Assembly (NCBI GenBank): GCA_900708905.1
Contig: CAADRB010000019.1
Span: 1,373,295-1,437,294, forward strand
DNA: 64,000 nucleotides
Source of the DNA: Hymenolepis diminuta
Lineage: Eukaryota > Platyhelminthes > Cestoda > Cyclophyllidea > Hymenolepididae
Direction of reading: 5' to 3'
Position 1 is the stretch's first letter. Every line of letters begins with the position of its first letter. The notes beneath the pieces were generated by a model, which saw only the letters and a program-made list of their open reading frames with translations, was not told where the DNA came from and made no database searches. This document shows positions 26,201 to 41,200 of this stretch, one piece after another. Made by a program: the position numbers and the translations under genes.

Positions 26201-29200
26201 AGAAATGGTCATTTAGACTTCTGAGTACGCATTCTCGTATGAGGTACGGTAAAACAAACCATGATAAATAGGGAAGTGATTAATCGCATCGACAGATTAA
26301 CTTTTTCAAGAGGAGTTTATAGCAATAAAATATGCCTGCTTAGCAACACATTTTGTGTGGGTATTATTCTAAATGTCTATGGGCTGCGCTTTTTTCACAG
26401 TGCTTGTCACGTCATAAATTCTCACTTCTCTTCCTCTCTCGTTCTCTCTCCTCTTGTCATTATTGCATTCTCATCTTCAGCATTGTCATAAAACCTCAGT
26501 CCCCTACCCATCTCCCCTCAAATTATTTAACAGCCGGCCGGGCACAACGTGCACTCAAATGCCATCAGTTAGGCCGTCCAGGGAAAGAGGAGTTATTTGA
26601 GTACATTTTAAATTATTATTAGGCTTCAAAATTCGAAAATGTAAGAAAATTAAATTTGCTCATATTCACTAAGTCGGGTATTACTTGTTTGAGATACGGT
26701 AAAACTGAGAAATGAGACTAAATATAATCAATGACACCGTGGTGTATTCTTTCTACCCAAGACGAGGGTAGAAAAATTGCTCTTAATTTCTTAAACTCTT
26801 GGTACAAAGGTTGTTTATCAGCCAGAAAAATTTAATTTTATGCATAACTTATCAATCAATCTTAAATCGATCTGATATTTTCCAAATTCCGTTATTAAAA
26901 GTTAACTTGTATTTAAATAGAAATAAAAAGCTCCTATTTACTGCTTAGGTTCGAAATTTTAACTTATTTGGCAAGTGAACTTCTAATTAATAACATTTTA
27001 ATGGTTTAAATATCATAAGCGCTTAACGGGAATACGTCAAATACCAGCACTCTGTATAACTGCGAAGGTTAAATTTTTAGAAAAATATCTGTTTTGAAGT
27101 TTGTTTAAAGATGGCCCTACCTTAAAGCCTACTAGAAACTGTTTTTTCTCCCAATAAAATGTCAGGATTTATTCGGAATTACATGCTTATTTTATTACAC
27201 CGTCTCCAATGAAGAGGAATGAAATTTTGCTTTCTCAATGAAAACTGGGAAAAGATTTAAAGAGAGGAAGTCATTTAGCTGCCTTTACTTCAATCACCTT
27301 CATTCATCAAACATAGCATCCATTTCCATTTAATTATTAAAATCGCGAAAACAACCAGTTTGTCTCTGTTTCTGGGTCACCTTTATAGCAATCTCGAATA
27401 CACGATTAAGAAGAGTGGAATTTAATGAGACTTTGGCAGATTTTGTGATGAGTTAAAGCTGAAATGTTGCCTCATCTCCCTTTACCTTTCCGTCCCATTC
27501 CTAGCATGCTAATGCATCACGAGGAGGAAACTACACGCCTTTTTAAACCCTCGGGGTTAGTCTTCCTTGCGTAAAATTTTGCAATTGCATGTTAAAGAAA
27601 TCAGAGCTGCTTTTCACTGCTTAAATAGTCGATTCAATAACACGGTCTTTGTTCAAAACTATCCAATCAAATTGTTTCCAATTATCATCAAAATTTCTTG
27701 TATAATAAAATTTAACCTAATTTACTTTGAAAAACGGAAAAGAAGGAAGACTTCTAAATTTTTGGTGGATTTTAAGTTAGTGGTTAAGTAAATGCCCATT
27801 CCGTTTTTCTTTTTGACTTGTTAGAGTTCTCCAAAGGCCGCATGAACCATTATCAGAGATCAGTTTGACATTTGGTCTAAAAATTTGTTGAATAGGATAC
27901 GCTGCTATTCGTAAGAAATAATTATATTTTATTCTCAAGTTATTTATTTAGAACAATCAATTTGACCTCTTTTTCACTTATTGTATACTTTTTTAAGAGC
28001 AAGGGCGCGTTCCAAATAATAAAAGAGGATGTTTGATGTAATGCTCTTCCATTGTGCTATTGTTAATTACTCGTTATAATATGACAGGAAGAGAAAGGTA
28101 AGTTTTCCAATTATATGGTTGCTTGCCAAAAGGATAATGTGGCTTTGACGGATATGGTGGGTTAAATACTGATCTAATCATCAGTTGCATTAATTTTGCG
28201 GGGATTATATATGAAGTAGCCATAATTTGATTAATCAAATACTTAGTATTTATGAAATAAACTAAATTAATTTAAAACTAGTTACAAATCCATTAGAAAA
28301 TTGGAAACAAATGTTTCTCAGTATTTTCTGTTAAAGAAAAGCATTAAAACATTCAAAATATTAATGCTTGATCAGCTCAATATAAAATTCCTGTCTCGTC
28401 CGATAAATTACGAATGCGTGTCTAATGTGTCAAATCATTGGAGAATAAGCTACAACTGCCTAAAAATTAAATGATTTTTATTTAAAATTTATTTCCTTTT
28501 GTCAAATAGACTACGCTGAGTACGTCTTCCTTGGACTTTTCATGACAGAAATGCTTCTCAAAATGTATGGTCTCGGCTTTCGACTCTACTTTCAATCAGC
28601 CTTTAACATTTTCGACTGTGTGGTAAGTATTTTAAGCGAAAAGCTTGATATTGTTTATCATTCACTAACTACTTCTTTTCTTTTGTTATTTTATCTCTTG
28701 ATGGCAATTTCTACCCTCTAATTATTGTTGATTTTCATTTTTTGAACGTTTTGCAAATAAATGTTTCAACTATTTTTGAAGTAAGTTGCTATGAGTAATT
28801 TAAAATCTCCCCTTTACCATATTTTTTCAAACTGTTTCCTTAAAATGAGGATGACAACATTTACCTAGATTAGTGCATTTACCCGTATAATTAATTTTAT
28901 CTTTCTGTATGAGGAAATTAATTAGCCAAATGAGGAGGAACTAATTAGGCAGCTGAACCAGTCAAAATCTAGGAAATGTTGTTAACCAAAAGTCCGCAAT
29001 TAAACAATTTAGGTACTGCAGATATGAGAAATGAGTATCTTATAACACATGATGACCCATTCTGGCCCATCTAGTTCGTTATTATTGAACTTCTACCGAC
29101 TGAGCGGTTAGCATGTTAAGAATACTTTAATCAATAGTCATCAACTCTGACCAATAAGCGACTGCGCCCTTGGCAACAATGAAGCACTCCAAAATGTGAA

Positions 29201-32200
29201 TTTAAAATACGCTTAGAAATAATTCTGGAGATCATTTATCAAGCGACCCATCTTCGTATGGACACCGCCGAGTAGACATAAAAAATCGTGTACCATGACT
29301 ACACTCAAAATATATTATTCTTGAGATAAATTGAGGCGAAATTCTAATTATTTCATAACTATTCCACTTTTGTAAATGTGAACAGCTTTATCAGCGTGTT
29401 TACATATCTCCAGATGCATTGTTGGCGTTTGAATATCATACAAGGCGGGGCAGGCAATTCTTGATAGGTATCTTTTTCGATTGATTACGCTGTATATTCT
29501 TTCTTAAAATGTCAGGATTTAGTCTGAATTACATGCTTATGTTATTACAATTTTTTCAATTATCACCAAAATTAGACTTCACTAACCGTTTGTTTTAATT
29601 CAAAGGTCATAACCGGCAGTCTGTTAGAGATCATCATAGCCCTATTCTATCCTGACACCTCCTTCGGCATCTCAGTGTTGCGTGCCCTACGTCTCTTGCG
29701 AATTTTCAAAGTAACCAGGTATGCATATTTACATTACTTTCTTTTGTTTATTTGTGCTACTTCGCATATTGTGTTTTCGCTTTTATTGCTCCTCTGACGT
29801 TCCACTGTCGCAGCCCCTGGATTTTAGGACATCTGTTTATGAAACAGTTTTATTCTTTGATGTAAAATCGAATATTCTTTTATCATCAAACGGAATATTA
29901 AGTGATATAAGGCCAGTCTTTGTTGATCATTTTAAGTTTAAAGTCTAAAACACACCTCACACGCCAAATGTCTTATGACAACATATATTAAGATTCTTTT
30001 CAAGTTAATAATTACTGCAAAAAATGAATCCTAGTGAAGATTCTAACTTAACCTATTAATTTATTTTTTCATTTTCGCTTTGCATAATTAAAATACCTAC
30101 TCACTTTCATACTTGGTCTTACTTTCAATCGAATCCTTGTATAGCTCCTAGGTGGGACATTTCACAATTGAAGTAGCTTAAGTTGGATAAAAAATTTCGG
30201 AAAAATAGCTTAATTTCAATATCGTCAACTAAAAATTATAACTGTATAGTTACCGCAGAACCTCGTTCTCAGGCAACAAGTCATTTTAAATTATCAGTTT
30301 CTAGAAAAGACCAAATAATGACTTATCTCCCCCAATCGTCACTTCATCCTTTAATATCGCCTAATTACCCCTTTATAATCTCTAATTGTAAAGACGTTTA
30401 TTGTTCCAAGATATCATCAATTTCTGACTTCCCGTAGAAATGGAAAGGTTCTAATTTACGGAGAAAATTTAATCCTTGGGAAACTCGAATTTTCTATAAA
30501 TGCTGATAATATACATTAATACAGTGTTAATATCAAATATACATAAAGTGGATGGAAAGATTATACCTATCAGTTGTATTTATTTGTATTAGAAGAGAGT
30601 AAAGAGTGTGGATTTTTTAAATTAAAGAGTGCTGATTTCTTTTGATTTGTAATATTTTGATTTCAGTGATTCTTATGCTTAAAGACTTCTTGAATTTTAG
30701 ATAGATACTGCTTGTGTAGAAAATCACCCAGACGCTTATATTTTGGTTAACAGTAAAATCCTCAAATAAATCCTTTGCCTTAAACCAAGTCCTTCAGGAA
30801 TCATGCTAGAGGACCTTATATAACTTTTAAATTTCCAGTAAGCATAAAACCTTTATTTGGACAAAATTCCTCCGTGGGAAAAAATGAATAGATTTTATCA
30901 CCACAAATTTATAAGATTGGATTATGGTGCCTATTCTACTTTCATAACCACAGCGGAAGCGTCATCTATTATGACTATGGTGATTTATTTCACTATCTAG
31001 GTACTGGGCAGATTTGAGGAATCTAGTTCTCTCGCTGTTGAGTTCCATGCGAAGTATCATCTCTCTGGTCTTTCTGCTCTTCCTTTTCATCCTCATCTTC
31101 GCCCTCCTTGGAATGCAGCTCTTCGGTGGCGAGTAAGATGCTTGTTTTTTTTAATGCTAAATATTTAAGTATATATATTACGCATCATATTTGTATTTCT
31201 TTGCTAAAGTTAAAATAAAAAGAGTAGGTTAGGTTTGTTATAGTCTATTGCTTCAACGCTTTATGGGCTTAACTGTCGTTCCTGAACTTGGTGACGTTTA
31301 AAGCATTTTTCCGTTTTAAATAAACAAATTTAATCCCATTTCGTTTTCACAGACAGTTATTTGAAAAGTTTAAATCAGGGAAGGAAGAAGAACGAAATGT
31401 TGAAAAGGCCGAAAGCTTGGATGTGGTTGGTCCTTGAAAACTACATCCACTTAATCGAATCACCGTTAATGCTTCCATCAATTATTAGCCTAATTGTCTT
31501 TTAATTTCCGCCTAGTAATCGTCATAATCTACTTGGAAGTTTAATTATTTTGTCTCATCCAGTATTCTTTGTCAGCAAGATGGTTTATGACGTCTAACTG
31601 ACTTTTAAATTTATATACTCTAAGACATCATCCTGAAACTCATTTATTTACAAAATCATCTAATACCTTTCAATGGTTTCGCAATTTGCATTCATGCAAA
31701 CCCAAGAATTTACTCAAGACGGGGATTTGAATTTAATTCGTTCTAAATATGTTTATTTCTTGCCTCCAATATAAATTTTATGCTTCTCATCATAAGTATG
31801 ATTGAATTTTCGTTGACATTTATTTCTTCGGAAGGAGATTTAAAAGAAAAATTAAACTTTGGTGTTTATAAAAAGCATTTTAATTAAAATTTTAATATCT
31901 GGGTAGGAGATTAATCAGGTCATTTCATTTCAGACAACGCATTCTAAATTTTATATCTTCTCTCCAGGGTAGTTGAAATGTTAAATTTTCTATAAAAAAT
32001 AGCTCAGTAAGCGTTAAAATTTCTTGGGTCAGATTGTAATTATGGCTTTTAAGTTGCTGAGCTGATTTTCCTCTTAGATATTATTGGCTTTATTTGCCTT
32101 CATTTTTTGTTTTAATATTTAGAATATTAATTGGACTAATAACTAATATGTGTTTATATGATCGATATGCAAATGAAAATTAGTTATTTTGAAAAATCAA

Positions 32201-35200
32201 TAAATTAACAGAAACATTGAAAGAGTGGTGCTTAATGAGGTATCATACTTCCCTCTATCTTGCTGTCTGCTAGGCGATTGAGAAGTGGCTCCCTTTCTTA
32301 AAATTAATTCGTTTAATTATTAAGTTTTTATGGAAAACGAGACATAAGAACTATGACATTCTATTGGAGTTCCCCTATTCTTCTGGAATTCCATTAAAGA
32401 CATATAGTCATGCTTTCTACGTAGCAGTTACTTGTGGTATTTTCGTCGACTTCAGCATGCTTATCTGTAACGATCCATCACCATTTTCGCATATGAACAG
32501 TTGCTATCTGAATTTTATAGCACAATTATAATTTGCCCTATTTTTGAATATTTAAACGCATGAAGTTCCCCCAGAGAATCGCCTTTCAATCAGTCCTTAT
32601 CGTAAATATCTATCAAATGTTACTATAAACCTGAAACCTTGTGCACTTTGATACGCGAGACTTAGTCTAAATTTAAAACTTTTTTCGAATAATATTGAAA
32701 TATGATTTTATGCCTTATTTAGCAACAACTATGACTGGGTATGATATGTTCAGGTTTTTTCAATAATTAAATCCATAATGCTAAATAACATATAAAATGA
32801 ATTCGTGATATATCGACTGCTAGCGCAATGTTGCTATGTGTCCCTAAAGATAATACTATAGCTATGGCTGATCAGATCCAGTAAGAAGAAGGCAGAAATT
32901 CAGTAACTCGACTATGGTATGTTGAATAAGAAAGTACGACTGCCTGTGTAAATTTGAATATGTTAATAGGGACAACGAGATTGCATGTCCATGCGCGAGC
33001 TTGGAAATCAATTATCCAACACATGATTTAGCCAGGTGCATGAAAATGACCTATTTGGCATCATAATTAGAATCATTTAAAAATTACTTTTGATTATTGA
33101 TTTAACTGTTGTTGTGATTATTAATTGGTTACATTGTGACTCAATTGACTCTCAGTGTCGCCTAAGGTAGCCTCGGAATATATTCCTACTTTATTTCGAA
33201 TAAGTTGTAGAGTTTTGGATCTGTTACTGCCAAATAGAAATTTCGATTTCTTAATAGGCAAAAAAATCAGTTTTATTTTTGTGAAAGCAAATTCTTTCAA
33301 AGTACGCAAATACAGTTACAACAATATAATTTAAAGCGGGAATAAAGGTTAATAACTTTTAATATTTTGTGACTCAGTACTCATCCCCTCTTTTATTCAA
33401 GGATCTGAGAATATATTAGAAAACTATTTTTCAGCACCAAATAGATTAGTTTGATAAAAAATATTTATAGTAATCGTATTCGATTTCCCTAATTTGAATT
33501 TACTTTCTATGAATGAAATCTGTGAAACGTATGAAAAGGAGGTCATGCCGTTTGTTCATTGTGTAAGCCAGCACTGAAGAATTAGAAGTAGGCTAAGCTT
33601 ATAACCTCGTCGGGTAGTACGGAAATACTTGCCAGCACGCGGATCACTATGAGCGCCAAGTGGATTAATGAGAATTTTGAGCTCTAAATATAATTAACTG
33701 CGCTATTATGTTGCCTTCGTCTCACCTTTTTACCATTTATTGCTTTTGGTCCATCTTTATATCTGTCATACTTCTATACACCTTGATGCCTTCTCACTCT
33801 ATCTTGCTTTATCAATTAGGTCTTCTTCAATGATAGCTTATTCAGATCACACTTCCTGCTACTGGTAAGGCATCTGCAAATCAACCAAGGGTCATAATTT
33901 ATTCGGCAAGCACATTAGGACTGGATTTAAGTAATGGAAAGAAGTCGAAATCAATTATTCAGAAGCATTAATCCAATCGTATTTTTTGGATCGAACCGTT
34001 TAATCTCAATTTTGGGAATAAAATTAACACATTTCTTTTGATTTCAAGATAGTGGTATTGAGATTCTTCACTGCTACAAGATTTAGGTTCATTATAATTT
34101 AAACTGAGGACAGGGACGAATGTCATCGACGGTCAAAACCCAATCGTATATCTAGCTTCAATAATTTTTTTAACTTTATTTCATGGTAATTAACTATAGT
34201 TATTTAATAGTTAATGTTAATATGATAACTTAAGTAGTAACTCTCAGAGGTGTGCTCCCAATTGTAAAAATTTTTCATACCTGTTGTTTGCTACATTTTT
34301 AAAATCATGCAGCTCATAGTACCCCTAAATGTATTTTCTTGCGGATTTGGGATAGCGTAACATTTGTTTCAGTATCAAAAATCTCCCTTCAAGCAGATTT
34401 CAGTCATTTAAGTTAAGAGGAATCAAAGCAGCAGTGGCGGCGTTCGATTTAAATAACCATTTTTTGTCACTTTGCCATTCATCTTTTTCCACCAGATTTC
34501 TTTAAGTCTAACTATGGCACAATTTTTCTCTTTTTCTCTCTAATGAAGATTTAATCATCATCATAATAATAAGAATTTGAGAAAAGTAAAGGTTAAGAAG
34601 GAGAATCCTTTTGTCTTACTAGGTTAAGTGTAAAAATATTAGGAGTAAGTATCCTGTTTATAATTTCACGTTTGAAATACCAGAAATTTTATAAATGGAC
34701 TATTGCAAAGGTCTGTTTATTGTCGTTGAATTAGTTCCAACGTATGTCAGTTATTTCTGCGTCCAATTTTAGCTGAATAAATTTCGTAGCAGAGAGATCT
34801 CGCTGATTTGACTATTATATTACATAATACATATACTTGCAGCCGAAAAATATTAGTAAACCAAATCGATCTATATTAATTACCAATCTACATATCATTT
34901 AAAACTGACCTCAAATGTTCTTTAAGTTTTATAAGATACGTGACAGTAATTTGCACTTCTTTTATTGGGTAAAAACCCAGTTCTAAAAAACACTAAACCT
35001 GTTGAATCAAAATATGCGAAAGCTGCTGTTAACAACATCATTGCTAGCCTCATCTATCTGCTCTTGTCTGCAAAAGGAAACAAATGAACAACCAAAATTA
35101 TTCAACTGGTCATTAATATCTGGATATCGTTGACATTAACAATTTGCGGGAGCTAATAGGTGAAAATTAAATTTTCAAACATTATAATGTTATATAGTGA

Positions 35201-38200
35201 AATATACCTATATAAGTCTAAATGTTGATATCATAGCCAAAAAGAGGAAAATGACACTTTGCGCTCAAATCTATTACAGTTATTTTGTTCGAATTTGTTC
35301 CCAGTATATTCTACAAAACCAGTTCATGTAAACATTATATAGATTAATTATTATTTTAATAACAGCTGAATAACTATCGATTTTGTCAAGGCAACATTTT
35401 GAATAATTTGTTCATTATTGCATTTTCTTAACGTCACCCCATTTGAAAATGGATAATTCATTGTATTTAGAATTCAAACAAATTAAAATCCTTGCTTTTT
35501 GATTTTATTGTCCACCTTCACTCAATCCCTCCTCGTTTCATTTCATTTTGTACTGTTTTGTTGCTTCCTTCGTTCAAATGCCTTCTCGGGATAAATATGT
35601 GTAAAAGTCTTGTTATGCCAGTGTTAATAGGGATGAATAATAGAAACTTTACCGATTAAGTTCCAACTGAATTCAACATTCTCACTTGAAAAGTGATTGT
35701 GCTTAAATGCAGTGATATAAAAAGCATGATTGTTTATGGCGATTGAGGTCTAAAGTGATAAGAAATGAAGAGGTAAGTCTTTCTAAATTGTTGCGAGGAG
35801 TTTCTGAAGTCTATTACTAGAGAAGAATTTCAATGAGTTTTCTCATTAAGATTTAAATATTTAAAGTGCTGTATTCTATTGTTAAGTAAACAAGTTATTG
35901 AATCTAAAATAAAATGATATAATCTCGTATATTTTATTAGGATACATCTAGTAGGATAAGATCAGCAAGGTGACCCACTCTCCCATGAGTTTGTAATTAT
36001 AGGTTATCTAGGTTTGCAATCGCCCGAAGGTTGTGTTATTACGCGCTAGACTACTACTGAATTTTCCTAAGCCTATATGCACATAGTCGAGAACGAGAGA
36101 GATCTAGGACTTACGCCAGAGCTATATTTTCTGTCAGAACTGACGAAGGAAATGATACATTTTCTGAACACGAAGAAAACATTTTTCGCAATTAGGCGTC
36201 TTAGGAATCATAAGATAGTACAAAAAGAGCATGCGAAGAAGTGATAGGTATGGGCAAGAAAAATTCTGGGAAATTGCATTAGTCAAAGCTCCGGATTCAA
36301 TAAGTCGCCTCATCTATACTTAAGAGATTCAACTGATTCAAATTCAAAATTTATTCCCCATTTATCCTTTAATAGGACTCAAAATTTAGTTTATTAATTT
36401 GGTTTATTTTAAAAACTATTCCCATCTCGATGGACACCCAACTGATACAAAAATGTCCTAATTTGAAGTAAACACTCTTAAGTCAACAGTAACTATTAGT
36501 AATATTTTGGGAAAGAATTATTCAATACTCATCGGGGCAGTCTGGTGAGAAGCTGGAACTTTGCTAGAATTAGCCGACTTGACTGGTCATTCCTCTCACT
36601 GGACGTGCAACTATGGACTTTGAATCCCGAACCTTTGACTTTACGTTTATTTATTTTACATCTTATTGTGTGTGCTGAGTAAATTGCAAACCTAGTAAAT
36701 CCTTCTTTGCATTTCAACAACTATCTGCGCAAAAATCGCAAACTCTTTAAAAAACTGTTGTTACCCATAAAGCCTGTATAAGACCCTATCAAAATTGATT
36801 TAAAAGCTAAAAATATTGACCAACAGTCAACCTAATCAATTTTCAATAAGTTTTAAACATCGTAGACGTCAAATTGCTAAGGAAACAGGGGAAAAAATCA
36901 TAGAAATAGAACATTAGGATATGACGCATTTGATTATTCATTAAGTAAAAGAGGGCGCCTTGATTATTTCAGAATTCGATTGAAGTAAGATTTCTTCAAT
37001 ATCCTTTTACTCGACCTTCCTCTTTCATCATTTATTGAATTATTCAACCATTCTCTGCATTTAGAGGCTTATCTTAGGTAATAATAACGAGAACATCACC
37101 CTTCTTGTGGTACAATATTTTCAAAGTCACACTTTTGCCAGAAGTTTGCTTGTGCATATCCAAACGCTCTCTAACTCTCCCGTCTCAGAAGTGGATAAAC
37201 CGCACTGAAACAAAATTTTGTTTTCACTTCCTTGTTTTTTCCCGAATAAAAAAATTTCATTTCTCATCTTTGATATTGTCTTTCTTGTTGAGACGATGGG
37301 AGAAGCAGATTTATCCCTCTGGCAGCACATTTTAAATCGTTCACGCGCGATATATTTGAGCTCGCCTGAAAAGCAAAATAAATTTTTTTGTTTAATTCAC
37401 AGTGCGCGTGACGTTAAAGTATAACGTGACTGGAAGCTCTAAAATCTTATATTGTATGTAGCACCGGACCATTGAATTATGAATTTCAAATTGGAGCTCC
37501 ACGTGTTTTCGTCAGTGATATTAAAGAATTACTTGCATAAAGATTTCACCATTGAAATACAATATTTATAAAATTAGTTTTACTTACATAATATTACTAT
37601 CTAAGTTTGTTTATTGCTTTTTTGAGTCCAACTAGTTCCTACCATTTGCAGAAAATTTACCTAGCATAATTGACAAATTTCAGAGAACTAGTTCGTGTTT
37701 TTTGTCAATCGTATATTAAATATTGTTCAAATAATTGTTAATAAGTTAAAATTAGAAACAACTATATAATTGTAACTCTGGATGATACCTTGAATCGCAA
37801 CCTTGTTGAGAAAATTTCATGTAGTCATTCCTCAGACAACGAATTTTAAAACAAAATTTAATCGTTAATTTAAACAAATTCTAATTAATCATCTAAATTT
37901 TCATAATAGACCTAAGTGTTTAAATGGAATGAATTCCCCAATCAGCATTTTACATTGTTCGGCGAATTTGATCTTGGTATGCTTTCTACGCCAAACAGGT
38001 CGTTGTCCGTTTATAAATTTTTGCCTGAAGAAATTCATTTCTTTTCTGGTACACATGTAATACTTTTTTATAAAATTCACCCTTCTTTTTATACGTGCTA
38101 TTTTTGATAAGTAAAAGATTGTAATAATGGGTGTTCTAATATCATGGAGGTACAACGACCTCGGAAATCTTCCTTCATATAGCTCGGAGGTTAAGTGAAA

Positions 38201-41200
38201 TATTTTCTTACAATGATTATATAAATATAAATACCAGGTTGTAATAGAAGTTCTGTCCAATTTTTGAGCCATGTGGTTAGGGCTCGATTACTTCAATTTA
38301 CCTCGTTCATGTTGTATGCTTATCTATGGTAATTAATAAACTATTATTTCTTCTTTCAGATTGTGTGATAATTATCCTTATTAATAACTATTTCTTGCCC
38401 TAACGTACACTCCATATAAAGAACATATCAGGCATATTTTACCGTTTTGATTTCATCAAGGAAATACGGAGGGCGAACTCAGCAGCAAAAACACTCAAAG
38501 ATACTTGTGAAAATGATGCTGTGAGTGAAAAGATCTGCAGAAGATGGCTTCCTGCAGGTGGTTTCAAAAGGGGTGACTTCAGCCTGAAAGAGATGAGATG
38601 AGAGATGAACCGAGAGCAGGAAGGATGCTCAAACAAACTCAATTCAGAGCAATTGCAAGTTGCCATTGATGAAAATCCAACCTGCACTGCTAGAGAACTG
38701 AGAAAAAATTTTCACGTAAGCCGCTATATGACCATGTATAGAGAAATGAAAGGACTTGGCTGGGAAGGTCTCAAAGGGTGGGAAATGGCCCCTCCCCACA
38801 CGATTTGTCAGAAATCAACAAGCAACAGTGTATGGCCTGTTGTGTTTCTCGTGTTGTGTGTTCCCGTGAACTGAACTTCAGGCGCCTTTTTCGGACCGAA
38901 TCATAACTGAAAGCGACGAGAAGTGGTGGATCCTTTACAACAATGTTAAGCGTAAAAGACAGTGGCTAAGTCAAGACAGCGGTTCAAAGCCAATTCCACT
39001 ACCGAGACAATTCGAGACTGCACCCGGAGAAAATTCTTTTGTGTGTATGGTGGGATTTGAAGGGAATTGTTTATTATGAACTAATGGGTGACAATCAAAC
39101 AATAACATCTGAAGTTGCTGAAGTCAGCAGCCAACTCGTTTAAAAGCAGTTAACGGCTTTTGATCAAAACGGCCTCCTTTGATCAGTCGAAAAGGAGTGA
39201 TTCTGCACCGTGACAATGCCAGATCCCACACTTCAAGAGCAACTAAAAATCTCGTGGAAGAATTTGGGTGGGAATTCGCGCATCACCCACCATACTTTCC
39301 CCATCTTGCACCAACTGATTTTCATCTTTTCAGGAGCTTACAGAAAGGCCTACTTCAAGAGAAGAGGTGGAAATGAAGAAGCTAGTTTCTTTTTTGGTTA
39401 AATTTTGGTTAAATTCTATGAAGAAGGAATGAAAAGGCTTACGGCAAGATGGGAAGATGTAATTAATAAAATAGTGACCATGTTGAACAGAATTTTTTTT
39501 GACAGAATTTTCACTTTGATTCAATTTAAAATAATGGACAGAACTTCTGTTACGACCTGATATAAATACACACTTTTGTCAAATTTTGATTACAGTACTC
39601 GTTATTTTTAATTATATAAAATTAATCAAAATAACATTTTCAACGTTAATTAATTTAGGTTCAATTTCGAAGAGGGTCTTCCTGCTCAAAACTTTGATTC
39701 ATTCGTGAAGTCCCTGCTCACTGTCTTTCAGGTAAGAAACGAAGCCTTCAATTATCTAATTCCACATCATACCCTTAAAGTGGAACTAAAGCCAATGAAT
39801 AAATGGCTTAGTAATAATTCTTTCATCAATTTGTTTTTGGACTCCCCCCTAAATAGTGTCTCTAAAATTCTCAATCATTTCCCCAACTATAGATAAGTGA
39901 CACTGTCATTCAAGCTAATGAATTTTCCTAGTCAGATGATAATAAAAGACGAATGAAAAAGAATTAAAATGGTTAGTCAATGTGTTCATTAGATATTTTT
40001 TCCCTACCGAATTGACATTTCCTTATGAAAACCCGTAGGAGAATACTTGTCGTTCTATAAGTTCAGCCATTTCAAATATCACGATAATCATATGCATACT
40101 GAAGTGTTCCTCGGCACCACTTTCCGAAATGGAGATGATTAGTGAGAAATGCTCATTTCATGACTAGTTCTAACTAATTTTATTAGTCATATCGCTGATT
40201 GAATGAGCACAAATGTATCCACAATCCCGTTGCAGATATGTGCCTTTTTCACTATTGAATTTTGAAAGAGAGCCAAACTGTGAAAGAAGCAGGTGCAATT
40301 TATGCAGCACGATTGAATAAATAGGTCCTGTTTCTGGTATTCTAGCCTCCATTATCTTAACAATGACCAAGGTAGAAAAGGATAAAACAGACATACTAAC
40401 AAATGCAAAAATTAGTGTTTAACTGTTGCAACCTAATTAGTCTCCAAAATAGTCACAAATTCCCCAATTCAAAATTAACACGAGATTAAACAAACTTCTG
40501 CAATTGACCCAAAACTTAACCAACAATGAGCATGTAGCCTAGAATATTTTAACAAATATGCAAATTTTATGTGTAATTAACAATAAATTATTAATTTAAT
40601 GTTTTAGATAAAAATTATTTTTTTCCATCCAAAATCTCCTGACGAATGTTGTATAACCATGTGTTTGAGCATTGGATCAACTTTGAATCTTTTCCGAAGT
40701 CTTCTGAAGTGTTTGGAATAACGGTCTGGTTATTGATTGCTTTGGGTCTGGAGAGTTTCGATATTCCAAGGCGGAGGTAGGCAGCATGCATCCAAATAAA
40801 TTTTCGTTGGATCTGTTCTCAGTTCGGTAGTTAAGTTTAAGTACCGTGAACGGAGATTTGTGTGATGGTGAGCCCAGAATTGGACACTAGCATGAGGCGT
40901 AATCCGATACCTGAACTGTAAAGAATTAAGAATCTCTCCTACGGTCTCCTCCCCTTGTGACACGAGAAACTACCTTTCAGATTGTCAAAGATTTGCTCAT
41001 TCATACCATTAAGATTATATAGAGAGTGTAAAGGGAAAAAATCTTCGAACATAGAAGAAGAGAACTGAGTGATATTCCTATACGCAGCCGCTATTAGTAT
41101 GCCATGAGTAGTGGATACCTGGCGGAGGCTGCTGATAATGGCACCGATTGTGACAGATTGAACTTTGATCACTTTGAATATGAATCCACTGCGATAAAGC

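Noticed and set aside
37901..38272. A 123-codon minus-strand frame in intron 15
   Set aside because: It is the longest unexplained frame in the intron but has no recognisable motif and no supporting context.
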